NCBI RefSeq assembly: GCF_015547515.1
Contig: NZ_JADMVE010000001.1
Span: 992,406 to 1,056,405, forward strand
Source: Eubacterium sp. 1001713B170207_170306_E7
GTDB taxonomy: Bacteria > Bacillota > Clostridia > Eubacteriales > Eubacteriaceae
Direction: 5' to 3'
DNA: 64,000 nucleotides
A model generated the notes under the pieces. It ran no database searches, was not told the origin of the DNA, and was given only the letters and a program-made list of their open reading frames with translations. Shown piece after piece: positions 49,910-58,644 of the stretch. A program made the translations under genes and the position numbers. Numbering within the stretch: position 1 is the stretch's first letter; each line of letters opens with the position of its first letter.

Positions 49910-50335
49910 TTATGTCCAGTCCGGTTCTTCGGTCTTTCGCCCGCATTCGCTGCATTCGGCGTCGTGTAGTGATATGACGCCGCCGCAGTCCGGACAGGTA
50001 AAGCGCTGCCTCTGCTGTGCCATAAATACCTTCAGACCTGACCCCTTAACCACACGGCTGTTTTTTATCAGGCTGGCATGGTAACGGGTATTGTAGCTTT
50101 TTTCAAGGGACTTAACAGGCTTACAGGGATACGCTTCGCATTCAAAGCAGTACTGACCCCCCTTTTCCAGAGCGCACGCCTTGATCCGGCACTTCCGGCA
50201 GTGCTCAGGCTTTCCTTTATCACCGTTCAGGCAGCCCGCACAGGGCTTTTTATGGTAACAGTGCTTGTAGCAGACCATGCAGTTCATTCCGCACGGGGCA
50301 AACATGGCAGGATCAATCTCATTTGGCATTTTCAT
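49910..50335 (-). CDS. DUF3795 family cysteine-rich protein with zinc ribbon
   Basis: The 141-residue protein has a DUF3795-like N-terminal half: MFAPCGMNCMVCYKHCYHKKPCAGC, CRKCRIKACALEKGGQYCFECEAYPC, with many paired cysteines that probably bind metal. It also carries a C-terminal zinc ribbon (TCPDCGG, ECSECGRK). Its function is unknown. The ATG 50335 follows AAAGGAGCAGTACCT, which sets it over an upstream start. It is monocistronic; the 350-bp gap to the EFR1 gene otherwise holds two back-to-back promoters only. Confidence 0.85.
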   Translation of the reverse strand: MKMPNEIDPAMFAPCGMNCMVCYKHCYHKKPCAGCLNGDKGKPEHCRKCRIKACALEKGGQYCFECEAYPCKPVKSLEKSYNTRYHASLIKNSRVVKGSGLKVFMAQQRQRFTCPDCGGVISLHDAECSECGRKTEEPDWT

Positions 50336-50638
50336 AGGTACTGCTCCTTTCACCTTCAATCGTTAATTGAGCTTACCTGTATTATAACATCCGCTGGCTG
50401 TAATGAAAACAGCAGAACTCTTTTTATATTCGGCTCCGCACTTAATATACTCGTCAAAAATTCCATAGGGTTCCCAGATTTTTTAAAAGTTCAAATACTT
50501 GAGGTTCTGTCTCTTTATGGGAATGTGCTGTCATAAATATCTGTGTGTCCGGGCAGCTTTCACAACAGCTCTGATCTGTGGATAACCTGCGGCGCAGATA
50601 CGCCGTTTTGCGCATCTCGTATTTTTTCAACTCCCCCC

Positions 50639-50667
50639 TTGAAAACCATCACACCCTCTGATATAGT
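50639..50667 (+). promoter_or_regulatory. Promoter of the EFR1 gene
   Basis: TTGAAA (50639-50644), 17-nt spacer, TATAGT (50662-50667), 40 bp before the ATG at 50708. Confidence 0.7.
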
Positions 50668-50707
50668 TAAGGCATTAAGACCACTCTTTTACGCAAGGGA
50701 GAAAAAA

Positions 50708-51535
50708 ATGAAAATCAATCGAGTATGGGCTGTCTATTTCAGCGCTACGGGAACCACCCAGAAGCTGGTAACGCAGGTCGCCGCCACGCTTTCACAGAAG
50801 CTCGGAGTAGCCTATGAGTCTTTTGACTTTACACTGCCCGAGGAAAGAAAAGCTCCCAAAAGCTTTGAGCCTGATGATCTGGTCGTATTTGGCACGCCTG
50901 TCTACGCGGGCCGTGTGCCCAACGTGCTGCTGAAATACCTGCTGACCCTGGAGGGTAACGGAGCCATGGCCGTCCCGCTGGTACTCTATGGCAACCGCGA
51001 CTACGACGATGCCCTCATTGAGCTCCGCGATATTCTTGAAAAGGATGGCTTTTATCCTCTCACAGCCGGAGCCTTTATCGGGGAGCATTCCTTTTCCGAT
51101 ACACTGGCATCCGGCCGGCCCGATGAACGGGATATGGAAAAAGCCCGTCAATTTGCCGGCTTAACCTACGAAAAGGCAGCGGCTGTCACCGATATTCAGG
51201 ATACCTCGCGGCTTCATATCAAAGGCACCCCCAACCCGTACCGTGAATATTACCAGCCAAGGGACCGCAAGGGTAACCCGGTGGATATCCGAAAGGTAAA
51301 ACCGCTTACAGACGACACCTGTACGGACTGTAAGCTCTGTGCTGAGGTTTGCCCAATGGGCTCGATCGACCACGACGATGTACGGATTTATACCGGAATC
51401 TGCATAAAATGCGGCGCATGTATCAAAAAATGTCCGGTTCATGCCCGTTACTATGACGACGCCGGTTATCTCTACCACAAGCATGAGCTCGAGGAGGGGC
51501 TGAAGCGCCGGGCCGAACCGGAATGGTTTCTATAA
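50708..51535 (+). CDS. EFR1-type flavodoxin-ferredoxin fusion
   Basis: The 276-residue protein has a flavodoxin-like N-terminal domain (VYFSATGTTQKLVTQVAATL, FMN phosphate loop SATGTT at 11-16; VVFGTPVYAGRVPN) and two C-terminal [4Fe-4S] motifs (CTDCKLCAEVCPMGSI and CIKCGACIKKCPVHAR, near 207-245). It moves electrons between flavin and low-potential carriers in anaerobes. AAGGGAGAAAAAA before ATG 50708 sets the start. It is monocistronic, and a terminator shared with the SWIM gene follows. Confidence 0.93.
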   Translation: MKINRVWAVYFSATGTTQKLVTQVAATLSQKLGVAYESFDFTLPEERKAPKSFEPDDLVVFGTPVYAGRVPNVLLKYLLTLEGNGAMAVPLVLYGNRDYDDALIELRDILEKDGFYPLTAGAFIGEHSFSDTLASGRPDERDMEKARQFAGLTYEKAAAVTDIQDTSRLHIKGTPNPYREYYQPRDRKGNPVDIRKVKPLTDDTCTDCKLCAEVCPMGSIDHDDVRIYTGICIKCGACIKKCPVHARYYDDAGYLYHKHELEEGLKRRAEPEWFL

Positions 51536-51540
51536 AAAAC

Positions 51541-51586
51541 AAAAAAGCCATGGCGTTCCTTTCAAGGGTGGCGTCATGACTTTTTT
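51541..51586. terminator. Bidirectional terminator
   Basis: Arms 51541-51555 and 51572-51586 (one mismatch, one G-T pair) flanked by A6 and T6 between convergent genes. Confidence 0.75.
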
Positions 51587-51592
51587 AATTGG

Positions 51593-53236
51593 TTATAGTG
51601 TTCCAAGCTCCTCAATGAGCGCGCGCCGTTTGGCATAGCGGAGACGCCAGTCTGCGGTCAGCAGACGAACCTTCTCAGGCCCTCCGGGATAATCCTGCAT
51701 TTTTCTCAGATGATCCGCGATCTGCTGATATTTCCGCCGGTTTGTGGCCTTTTTCACCATATCCTTTAAAAGCTCGGCATAGAGCTCCAGCGTACGCTCA
51801 GGGCACCCTGCCTTCAATGTTTCTTCATAACAGGCCAGATCGGAGAGGTCTCCCTGGCTGCGGATGCTTTCCAGAAGGCGTTCGCTCAGCCCTTCCTCCT
51901 GATACAGGTCACGCAGGTTATGATCATAGTCAATCCCCTTGAAAATGGCTTCCCGAAGCTCACGCCATTCTTCCTCCTGACAGAGGGCTTTCAGCTTATT
52001 GAAATCCTTCAGATTCACGAAGTCTTCCCCCACCAGACTGTCCGCCAGCACCTTTTTCAGCGCTTCGGGTTTGCCCAGTTTTTCATAAAGCCATACCAGC
52101 ACGCGCTGGTATTCACTGATTTTATCAGGATCGTCCTTATCCATTTCCATGCTTTCATTAATCAGCCTGACCGCAAGATCCATTTCGCCGTTCTGGATTT
52201 TCATGGAAATGGCCATGTTCCGGATGCCTGAAAAGTGCCAGTACTTTTCCTGATAGGCCTCGATGGCCTCCTTTGGCAGCTCCAGCATTTCCATCAGCTG
52301 GACCCGGCAGACCGCGTAGGTCTCAAGCCAGTATTCAAGCCGCTCCGGTGTCGCGTTCCGGATCAGCCAGTCCACTGTTTTAATGCTCTCTGTGAGCAGC
52401 ACAGGCCTCCAGTTCCATTTTATAAAAACGTCAAACACATAATCCTCAAGATAGTAAAGCGTGTCACCGCCAAGATGATTCATAAACCACCGGTGCATTC
52501 TGCGCTCCTCCGCCTCATCATCGATGTTTGACAGTATTTTCATCCAGCCATCAGCGCACTCCTCGGCAAGGTATTCAACATCGCCTTCCGAATCGTCAAT
52601 CTCGAGCTGGCACAGCTTGGTATAAACCATGGTGGTGAAATCAAAAGCGCTCCCGTAATGCTCTCTGTCCATAAGGGCTTCCAGATTATCGGAGTAAAAC
52701 TGCTCGATCTCATCACAGAAGTCCGTGGCGTCCCAATAAGGGATAAACTGTTCCAGGCCAAGGTATTTTTTACAAATCGCATTTAAAGAACGCTCCAGCG
52801 GGCGAAGCTCCTCGATACTCTCTCCCTTGAAAAACCTCAGCCAAAGCCGGTTTGAAAGGTTCCTGTCGTCACAGGCCAGCTCATAGATAAAATCTCTGAG
52901 CTCATTTTCCCGCGCTCCCTGCACAAGGGCGTACAGCTCTGTGTTTTCATATTGCCACGGGTCCTTAAAATCGTCCGCCACACTTTCTGTAAGGGCAAAA
53001 AGGGCCGCTGCCATATGCTTGCAGGGCGCCCCCTCCGACGCAAAGGTACAATCGCAACGCATGGCAGTAATCTCGCCAAATTCTGTTTCGATCACCACCC
53101 GGTAATCCTTGGTATCCCGCACGACCGCCTCATAACCGTTATGACAGCGCACCGCTTCAAGAACCTGGTCGCTTTTAAAAAGGTCATAGCCACTATCTAA
53201 AATATCTCTTGTAAAAGAATCTTCCCATTTTTTCAT
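51593..53236 (-). CDS. SWIM zinc-finger protein
   Basis: The 547-residue protein has an N-terminal SWIM zinc finger (CDCTFASEGAPCKHMAA, CxC...CxH near residues 58-74) and a long, mostly helical remainder with TPR-like repeats (for example MDLAVRLINESMEMD, ECYEETLKAG). SWIM domains bind DNA or protein; function unknown, though related ORFs are common in Firmicutes. AGGGGGAGATTATC precedes the ATG. It is monocistronic on the minus strand. Confidence 0.9.
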   Translation of the reverse strand: MKKWEDSFTRDILDSGYDLFKSDQVLEAVRCHNGYEAVVRDTKDYRVVIETEFGEITAMRCDCTFASEGAPCKHMAAALFALTESVADDFKDPWQYENTELYALVQGARENELRDFIYELACDDRNLSNRLWLRFFKGESIEELRPLERSLNAICKKYLGLEQFIPYWDATDFCDEIEQFYSDNLEALMDREHYGSAFDFTTMVYTKLCQLEIDDSEGDVEYLAEECADGWMKILSNIDDEAEERRMHRWFMNHLGGDTLYYLEDYVFDVFIKWNWRPVLLTESIKTVDWLIRNATPERLEYWLETYAVCRVQLMEMLELPKEAIEAYQEKYWHFSGIRNMAISMKIQNGEMDLAVRLINESMEMDKDDPDKISEYQRVLVWLYEKLGKPEALKKVLADSLVGEDFVNLKDFNKLKALCQEEEWRELREAIFKGIDYDHNLRDLYQEEGLSERLLESIRSQGDLSDLACYEETLKAGCPERTLELYAELLKDMVKKATNRRKYQQIADHLRKMQDYPGGPEKVRLLTADWRLRYAKRRALIEELGTL

Positions 53237-53414
53237 GATAATCTCCCCCTTTTGCTATAAGGTTATTTTATCGCAGCTTGCTCTGCTTTACAATTACTAA
53301 TTGACTTTCTTCAAATACAACGCTTTATTTTTGAAGCTAAGACGCACAAAAATCATGTTATTTTATGCAAAAAAGCTTTTTCGAAAAAAAAGTTAAAAAA
53401 TTTTAAAATTAGTG

Positions 53415-53443
53415 TTGACAAAGCGGACAAAAAAAGTTATTAT
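53415..53443 (+). promoter_or_regulatory. Promoter of tRNA-Leu
   Basis: TTGACA (53415-53420), 17-nt spacer, TATTAT (53438-53443), 50 bp before the tRNA. The 53237-53414 stretch is AT-rich and has no gene. Confidence 0.85.
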
Positions 53444-53492
53444 ATACAAGCACTCAGGAAATGAGTCGCCGCTCAAAGAAAACGAGCGATGT

Positions 53493-53578
53493 GCGAGAGT
53501 GTTGGAATTGGCAGACAAGCACGTTTCAGAGGCGTGTGTGCTACGCACGTACGGGTTCGACTCCCGTTTCTCGCACCA
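53493..53578 (+). tRNA. tRNA-Leu (anticodon CAG)
   Basis: The 86-nt class II tRNA starts GCGAGAG and ends TTCTCGC-A-CCA, with encoded CCA and one G-U pair in the acceptor stem. The anticodon loop TTCAGAG holds CAG. The variable arm is GTGC-TAC-GCAC and the T arm is ACGGG/CCCGT around TTCGACT. It reads CUG codons. Confidence 0.97.
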
Positions 53579-53594
53579 TTTAATTGGTGATCAG

Positions 53595-53625
53595 GCAGAT
53601 GTTAAAATAACATCTGCTTTTTTAT
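53595..53625 (+). terminator. Terminator of tRNA-Leu
   Basis: Stem GCAGATGTT/AACATCTGC (53595-53603 with 53609-53617), loop AAAAT, then T7. Confidence 0.92.
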
Positions 53626-53688
53626 TTTTTGTCCCCATCATTCCTCTTACACCTCTCCCTTTCATTAACTGATTTTCCCCAAATAAAA

Positions 53689-53713
53689 AATGGAGAATCT
53701 TTCATTCTCCATT
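53689..53713 (-). terminator. Terminator of the 53712 gene
   Basis: Stem AATGGAGAAT/ATTCTCCATT (53689-53698 with 53704-53713), followed by T6 on the minus strand. It overlaps the stop codon of the gene. Confidence 0.75.
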
Positions 53714-54089
53714 ACTTAAAAGCTTTTCCCAGCGTTTCAGCGAGCAGGGCGCAAAAAGTGTTCCAGCTTTCAGGATAGGCCGCTGTGCCGCCAAGCCGTC
53801 TCTCAGAATCCTCAAAAATCAGCCGCATCTCCCAGATCGGCCCGTCCAGACATTTCAGGTCATAGTATTTTTTCTTCCATTCCAGCACACCTGCCGTTTC
53901 CACACCTGCTCTAAAGGCTTCAAGAGCCTCTTTATCCAATGTTTTCAGATATTTGGGTTGCTGATAAAAAAGCGCGCTGGTGGACCAGTAAGCCATACCT
54001 GTTTCAAAATCAATACAGGCCGAATAGCCTTCTCCCACATAGCCGTCAGTGGTCACCTCGAGCTGCCGGATATCCTCATAATTTTCCAT
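53712..54089 (-). CDS. Hypothetical soluble protein
   Basis: The 125-residue protein is acidic with no signal peptide or membrane helix. Visible traits are the CIDFETGMAYWSTSALFYQ region and the C-terminal YPESWNTFCALLAETLGKAF. I recognise no family. GGGAGGCAAGAATTTT precedes the ATG. It is monocistronic, with a terminator at its end, divergent from the NusG-II/Gx operon. Confidence 0.72.
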   Translation of the reverse strand: MENYEDIRQLEVTTDGYVGEGYSACIDFETGMAYWSTSALFYQQPKYLKTLDKEALEAFRAGVETAGVLEWKKKYYDLKCLDGPIWEMRLIFEDSERRLGGTAAYPESWNTFCALLAETLGKAFK

Positions 54090-54139
54090 AAAATTCTTGC
54101 CTCCCGTCTTAAAAAGTGATTATATCAAAAAAGTTGCTC

Positions 54140-54168
54140 TTTACCAAGACTGTTTTTTTCGTTAAAAT
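54140..54168 (+). promoter_or_regulatory. Promoter of the NusG-II/Gx operon
   Basis: TTTACC (54140-54145), 17-nt spacer, TAAAAT (54163-54168). Confidence 0.6.
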
Positions 54169-54198
54169 GGAGTCTAGAATGAACCAAAGGATAAAAAC

Positions 54199-54540
54199 AT
54201 GAAAAAACATGATCTGATCATTATCGCCGGGGTCGTGGCCATTGCCCTCGTGGCTTTCGGCATCTTTCACCTGATGAATAATAAAGGCTCCGGCCTTTTG
54301 CTCCGGGTCAGCCAGAATGGCGAGGTTATCCGTACCCTGCCGCTGGATCAGGACCATACCGAAACCATCACCACTGCGCTTGGCAGCAACACCATTATCA
54401 TTAAAGACCAGAGCGCTCTAGTCGAAAGTGCAGACTGTGATAACCAGGTGTGTGTGCACAGCCCGGCCATCAAAGCTCCGGGTGAAACCATCGCCTGCCT
54501 GCCCCACCGGCTGATTCTCGAAATCATACAGGAGCCTTAA
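54199..54540 (+). CDS. NusG domain II-containing protein
   Basis: The 113-residue protein has one N-terminal helix (residues 8-28) and an extracytoplasmic NusG-II-like domain: VSQNGEVIRTLPLDQDHTETI, and the conserved CDNQVCVHSPAIKAPGETIACLPHRLILEI with three cysteines. The fold is known; the role is not. It pairs with the Gx-family gene (1-bp gap), a common pairing in Firmicutes. AAAGGATAAAAAC precedes the ATG. Confidence 0.92.
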   Translation: MKKHDLIIIAGVVAIALVAFGIFHLMNNKGSGLLLRVSQNGEVIRTLPLDQDHTETITTALGSNTIIIKDQSALVESADCDNQVCVHSPAIKAPGETIACLPHRLILEIIQEP

Positions 54541-54541
54541 A

Positions 54542-55057
54542 ATGGAAAACAAAACGCACCGCCTGGTCATCATTGCCCTGTACACTGCCCTGGCTTTGAT
54601 TCTCAGCTATCTGGAATCCCTGGTGCCCATTCCCATGCCGGTGCCCGGGGCAAAGGTAGGACTGCCCAACATTGTTACGCTTCTTTCGCTGTTAACGCTG
54701 GGCGCTCCGCTGACCGTGCTCATTATTACTGCGCGGATCTTTTTATCCGGCTTTTTATTTGGCAGCATGAGTGCCATTCTCTACGCTCTGGCCGGAGGTT
54801 ACCTGAGCCTGGGAGTAATGACCCTGCTCCTGAAAACCGCTGGTAAAAAGCTGTCCCTCATCACCGTCAGTGTACTCGGCGCTGTTTCCCACAATCTGGG
54901 CCAGCTGATCGTGGCGGCCGCGGTGGTGCAGAACATAAACCTGTTCTGGTCTTACCTGCCCTTTCTCATGCTGCTCGCCGTCCCGACAGGGATTGTGGTG
55001 GGAGTGGCGGCCGACCTTCTGTACCGGCAGCTTAAGAAAATCAATCTATTTAAATAA
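54542..55057 (+). CDS. Gx transporter family protein (Hpre_diP_synt_I)
   Basis: The 171-residue protein has five membrane helices and the family consensus LALILSYLESLVPIPMPVPGAKVGLPNIV at the N-terminus, then FLFGSMSAILYALAGGYLSLGVM. It was once named heptaprenyl diphosphate synthase component I, but it resembles ECF-type S components and is now called the Gx transporter family. The substrate is unknown. It follows the NusG-II gene by 1 bp. A response regulator gene starts 14 bp later and may be co-transcribed. Confidence 0.9.
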   Translation: MENKTHRLVIIALYTALALILSYLESLVPIPMPVPGAKVGLPNIVTLLSLLTLGAPLTVLIITARIFLSGFLFGSMSAILYALAGGYLSLGVMTLLLKTAGKKLSLITVSVLGAVSHNLGQLIVAAAVVQNINLFWSYLPFLMLLAVPTGIVVGVAADLLYRQLKKINLFK

Positions 55058-55071
55058 AAAGGACAAACGAA

Positions 55072-55755
55072 ATGGAATCCATCAATATTTTAATCGTCGA
55101 GGACGATGTCAACATCAGTAACATGCTCATGGATCTGCTGACGCACAGCGGCTATGGGGCGGATACTGCCTACTCCGGCACCGAGGCCCTTTTGTGTCTT
55201 GAAAAAAAGAGCTATCATTTAATTCTTCTGGACTTAATGCTCCCCGGAATGAGCGGCGAGGAGGTCCTCAAAAGCCTGCGACAAACCTCGGACACCCTGG
55301 TCATCGCCGTTTCCGCAAAGGACGATTCCTCTACAAAGATCAACCTGCTCAAGGGCGGCGCCGATGACTACATCACCAAGCCCTTTAACAATGAAGAGCT
55401 TCTGGCCCGTATCGAGGCGCTTTTACGCCGTAATTCGGGAAATGCGGGCGCTTCAGGCAAAACGCTGGCCTATAAGGGGCTCACCCTTAATCCCTCCACC
55501 TACGAGGTTTATCTGAATGGACAGCCCCTGTCACTGACAAAGAGGGAATATAAAATTTTAGAGCTTCTGATGCAGAACCCACAGCGTGTTTTTTCCAAAA
55601 ATGTTATCTACGAAACCGTCTGGGACGATCTATTCCTCGGCGAAGATAACGCCATCAACGTGCATATCAGCAATCTCCGCCAGAAGCTGGCGAAAATTGA
55701 CCCCGATGAAGCTTATATCCAAACGGTCTGGGGCATCGGTTTTAAAATGAAATAG
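55072..55755 (+). CDS. OmpR-family response regulator (second peptide-resistance module)
   Basis: The 227-residue regulator has a receiver (NILIVEDDVNISNMLMDLL, LILLDLMLPGM, VSAKDDSS, ITKPF) and a winged-helix domain (LTKREYKILELLMQNPQRVF ... TVWGIGFKM). It starts 14 bp after the Gx gene (AAAAAGGACAAACGAA). It precedes an ABC exporter and a histidine kinase, so regulator, transporter and kinase form one module, with the kinase last. Confidence 0.95.
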   Translation: MESINILIVEDDVNISNMLMDLLTHSGYGADTAYSGTEALLCLEKKSYHLILLDLMLPGMSGEEVLKSLRQTSDTLVIAVSAKDDSSTKINLLKGGADDYITKPFNNEELLARIEALLRRNSGNAGASGKTLAYKGLTLNPSTYEVYLNGQPLSLTKREYKILELLMQNPQRVFSKNVIYETVWDDLFLGEDNAINVHISNLRQKLAKIDPDEAYIQTVWGIGFKMK

Positions 55756-55861
55756 GGCAATCTTTATCTTTTCTTTAGGATTGGCTTACAGAATTTAAAA
55801 AACAGCATGCTACAATATCCTTGAAAGCCTTCTGAATAAAAATAGAAAAGGATGCAAACCC

Positions 55862-56812
55862 ATGTCCACTATCCTGAAAACCCACAACCTTACAAAAGTT
55901 TTCCCACCGGCGGGATTAAGCTGGCCTAAAAAACGAAAAGCCCAGGGCCGGCACGCCGTCGACCATGTGAATATGACCATCCGAAAGGGTGATATTTACG
56001 GTCTTATCGGGCGAAACGGCGCGGGAAAAACCACCCTCATGCGCCTGATCGCAGGCCTTATGCCCCCTACCGACGGGACGCTGAAACTCTTTGACAGCCC
56101 AGATCTGGAGCGGCACCGCAGACGGACAGGCTGTATTATTGAGGCGCCCGGGCTTTACGGCAACATGAGTGCCCCGGATAATCTGGAAGCCCACCGGCGT
56201 TTACTCGGCATCACCAGCAGCAGGGCTGTCGCCGACTCGTTGGAGGCCGTGGGCCTGAGCAGTACAGACCGCAAAAAGGTCAAGCACTATTCCCTGGGTA
56301 TGCGCCAGCGCCTGGGCATTGCCATTGCCCTGCTCGGCAGTCCGGATTTTCTCATTCTGGATGAGCCCACCAACGGTCTTGATCCCAGAGGCATTGCGGA
56401 AATCCGCGCTGTCCTGACACGCCTCAGCCAGGAACGGGGGGTGACCGTCCTGATTTCAAGCCATATCCTTGGCGAGCTGTCAAAGCTGGCCACCTGCTAC
56501 GGCATCATGCGCGAGGGCATGCTCATCGACGAGTTTAACCGGGAGGAGCTGGAAACACGCTGTCAGCGCTGCCTGAAAATCGTGGTGGATCAACCCAAAA
56601 AAGCCGCGATGCTCATTGAAACTCTTTTGGGTACAGATAATTATGACATTTTACCCGAAAATACCATCCGTCTTTTTGACTATGTGGACCAGAGCGGCTT
56701 TGTCAACCGGGAGCTCAACCAAAACGGTATTCTCGTGGAATCCATCACGCCAGTCGGCCAGGATATTGAGGCTTATTTTATGTCCATGATGGGAGGCGAA
56801 GATCATGCTTAA
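55862..56812 (+). CDS. Lantibiotic/bacitracin-type ABC exporter ATPase
   Basis: The 316-residue ATPase has Walker A GRNGAGKTT (near residue 51-59), the GCIIEAPGLYGNMS region, signature YSLGMRQRLGIAIALLG and Walker B FLILDEPTNGLD, H-loop SSHILGELSKL. A lysine-rich insert (PPAGLSWPKKRKAQGRHAV, residues 18-36) lies before the core. The H and signature forms place it with BcrA/LanF. A 106-bp gap follows the regulator. The gene overlaps the permease by 8 bp. Confidence 0.94.
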   Translation: MSTILKTHNLTKVFPPAGLSWPKKRKAQGRHAVDHVNMTIRKGDIYGLIGRNGAGKTTLMRLIAGLMPPTDGTLKLFDSPDLERHRRRTGCIIEAPGLYGNMSAPDNLEAHRRLLGITSSRAVADSLEAVGLSSTDRKKVKHYSLGMRQRLGIAIALLGSPDFLILDEPTNGLDPRGIAEIRAVLTRLSQERGVTVLISSHILGELSKLATCYGIMREGMLIDEFNREELETRCQRCLKIVVDQPKKAAMLIETLLGTDNYDILPENTIRLFDYVDQSGFVNRELNQNGILVESITPVGQDIEAYFMSMMGGEDHA

Positions 56813-57674
56813 CCTGCTGCGTTCTGACTTTTTCAAACTTTTTAAAGCCAAATCCTTCAGGGTCTGTATGATTCTCTGTGTAGCGCTCATGGCCTTTGTC
56901 ACGGTTGGACAGCTCTATTCCGCTGATCTTTTTTCCAGTATGTCCCCTGCCGCTCTACAGGAATCTGAAAATCGTATTGAAGAAAACAACCGCTTCGGTA
57001 TCCGTTTTGGGTTGTCAAACAACTCAGAAAATCTGGCGAAAACCATTGAAGCCATGCAAAATTACAACGCCAACACCTTCATCGAAACGGCGCTTGGGGG
57101 CAGCGTCACCACGATTTTGATGGCGGTTTTTATTTCATTATACATCGGCGCAGATTTCAGGGACGGTACCCTCCGCAACACAGTGTCTAAAGGCTTTAAA
57201 AGGCGGGACATCTACCTTTCAAAGCTGATCACCGTCATGGCGGCAACCCTTCTTCTCATCGCATTGGTGATACTGAGCGCGGTTTTGTTCAGCGGTATCT
57301 GCTGGGGTTTTGGCTCTCTGGATCCGCAGGCTGTTTGCCTGCTGGCCTACCGCCTCTTTTTACAGACCCTGCTGCACCTGGGTCTGGCCTCTTTCTTTGT
57401 TATGACCGCTGTATTCATCAGGCAGACCGGCCCCGCTGTGGCCGTCAATATCTGCCTGCTCATCTTTGTCACTGCCTTTTTATCTGTGGGCAATACCTTT
57501 CATGGCACAGACTTCAACCTGATCACCCTCTGGATCGCCGAGGCACTGAACAGCCTTGATTTTAGTACGGTTAACAGTCTGGTAGTGATTCAGACCATTT
57601 CGCTTATGGTGGTCTATATCCTGGTGCCCACACTTCTGGGCATTGCTGTTTTCAAAAAAAGAGACATTATGTGA
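56805..57674 (+). CDS. ABC-2 type permease
   Basis: The 289-residue protein has six helices with a 75-residue extracytoplasmic loop after the first (YSADLFSSMSPAALQESENRI). The ALGGSVTTILMAVFISLYIGADFRDGTLRNTVSKGFKRRDIYLSKL segment is typical of BcrB/ABC2_membrane_2/4 permeases. It overlaps the ATPase gene by 8 bp and lies 7 bp before the kinase gene. Together they form a single-permease exporter, unlike the two-permease operon at 25.9-28.4 kb. Confidence 0.92.
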   Translation: MLNLLRSDFFKLFKAKSFRVCMILCVALMAFVTVGQLYSADLFSSMSPAALQESENRIEENNRFGIRFGLSNNSENLAKTIEAMQNYNANTFIETALGGSVTTILMAVFISLYIGADFRDGTLRNTVSKGFKRRDIYLSKLITVMAATLLLIALVILSAVLFSGICWGFGSLDPQAVCLLAYRLFLQTLLHLGLASFFVMTAVFIRQTGPAVAVNICLLIFVTAFLSVGNTFHGTDFNLITLWIAEALNSLDFSTVNSLVVIQTISLMVVYILVPTLLGIAVFKKRDIM

Positions 57675-57681
57675 GGTTTTT

Positions 57682-58593
57682 ATGGAAGCACCACTCATTA
57701 TATTCTGCACGATCCTTGGGGCGGCAGCTCTCATTGCCGTCACCCATATCCTGCTTTTAAAAAAGCAGCTCCGGGATATCATACGGCAAAATCATTTTAT
57801 ACAAAACGAGGACACCAACCTGCCCATTACAGCCGCCATGCCGGATAAAGAGGTGGAGGCCCTGATCGAAAGCATCAACACCCTTCTCGAAACTCACCGC
57901 CAGTTTGAAATCCGTATGACCCAGGCCAACCGCAGCTTTAAAAACAGCATTACAAGCATTTCACACGACCTGCGAACCCCTCTTACCTCCGCATCAGGCT
58001 ATATCCAGATGCTTCAGGATTTCGACCTGCCCGAGGAAACCCAAGCCGAATATCTGGAAATTGTCCAGCAGCGGATTCAGGCTGTGCGCAAGCTTTTAGA
58101 CCAGCTTTTTGAATTCGCTCGCATTGAAGCGGATGAACTGATCCTTGCCGAAGAGCCTGTTAATCTGGGCAATGTGCTGCGCGATACTCTGGCCCTGTTT
58201 TATAATGATTTTTGCAGCCAGGACAGCGAACCGGAAATCCAGATTCCCGATGATCCATTTATTGTTACCGGTGACGCCGATGCCTTCAAGCGGATTTTCA
58301 GTAATATCTTAAGCAACGCCCTGACCCACGGCGAAGGACGTTTTGCCATAAAAGCTGAATTGAAAAGCAATACCGTGGACATTACCTTTAAAAACAGCAC
58401 GCACAGCATTACCCCTGATGATCTGCCCTGTATTTTTGACCGCTTCTATACCACCGACGCCTCCAGAAGCCGAAAAACCACCGGCCTTGGCCTCTCCATT
58501 GCCAAACGCCTGGCCGCCCGAATGGGCGGCAGTATTGACGCTTCACTGGAGGATGATGTGTTTGGCATACATTTGCAGTTTTCTTTGAAATAA
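57682..58593 (+). CDS. Sensor histidine kinase (intramembrane-sensing type)
   Basis: The 303-residue kinase has only one N-terminal membrane helix (residues 3-27), no extracytoplasmic sensor, a linker, then HisKA with ISHDLRTPLTS and ATPase domain with NILSNALTHG (N), DRFYTTDAS and TGLGLSIAKRLA (G2). The short input is typical of kinases that sense through the paired ABC exporter (BceS-like). Translation starts at ATG 57682, 5 nt after GAGG. The G1 box (DNGxG) reads NSTHSIT and appears degenerate. Confidence 0.92.
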   Translation: MEAPLIIFCTILGAAALIAVTHILLLKKQLRDIIRQNHFIQNEDTNLPITAAMPDKEVEALIESINTLLETHRQFEIRMTQANRSFKNSITSISHDLRTPLTSASGYIQMLQDFDLPEETQAEYLEIVQQRIQAVRKLLDQLFEFARIEADELILAEEPVNLGNVLRDTLALFYNDFCSQDSEPEIQIPDDPFIVTGDADAFKRIFSNILSNALTHGEGRFAIKAELKSNTVDITFKNSTHSITPDDLPCIFDRFYTTDASRSRKTTGLGLSIAKRLAARMGGSIDASLEDDVFGIHLQFSLK

Positions 58594-58599
58594 AAAACA

Positions 58600-58642
58600 A
58601 AAACCGTATGAACACCGTAAATACTGTTGTTCATGCGGTTTT
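58600..58642. terminator. Bidirectional terminator
   Basis: 15-bp stem (58600-58614 with 58628-58642, one G-T pair) between convergent genes, with A and T tracts. Confidence 0.85.
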
Positions 58643-58644
58643 AT

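Noticed and set aside
53491-53492. tRNA-Leu starting two bases earlier at GTGCGAG
   Set aside because: That register leaves no discriminator base before CCA; starting at 53493 gives a full acceptor stem with A-CCA end.
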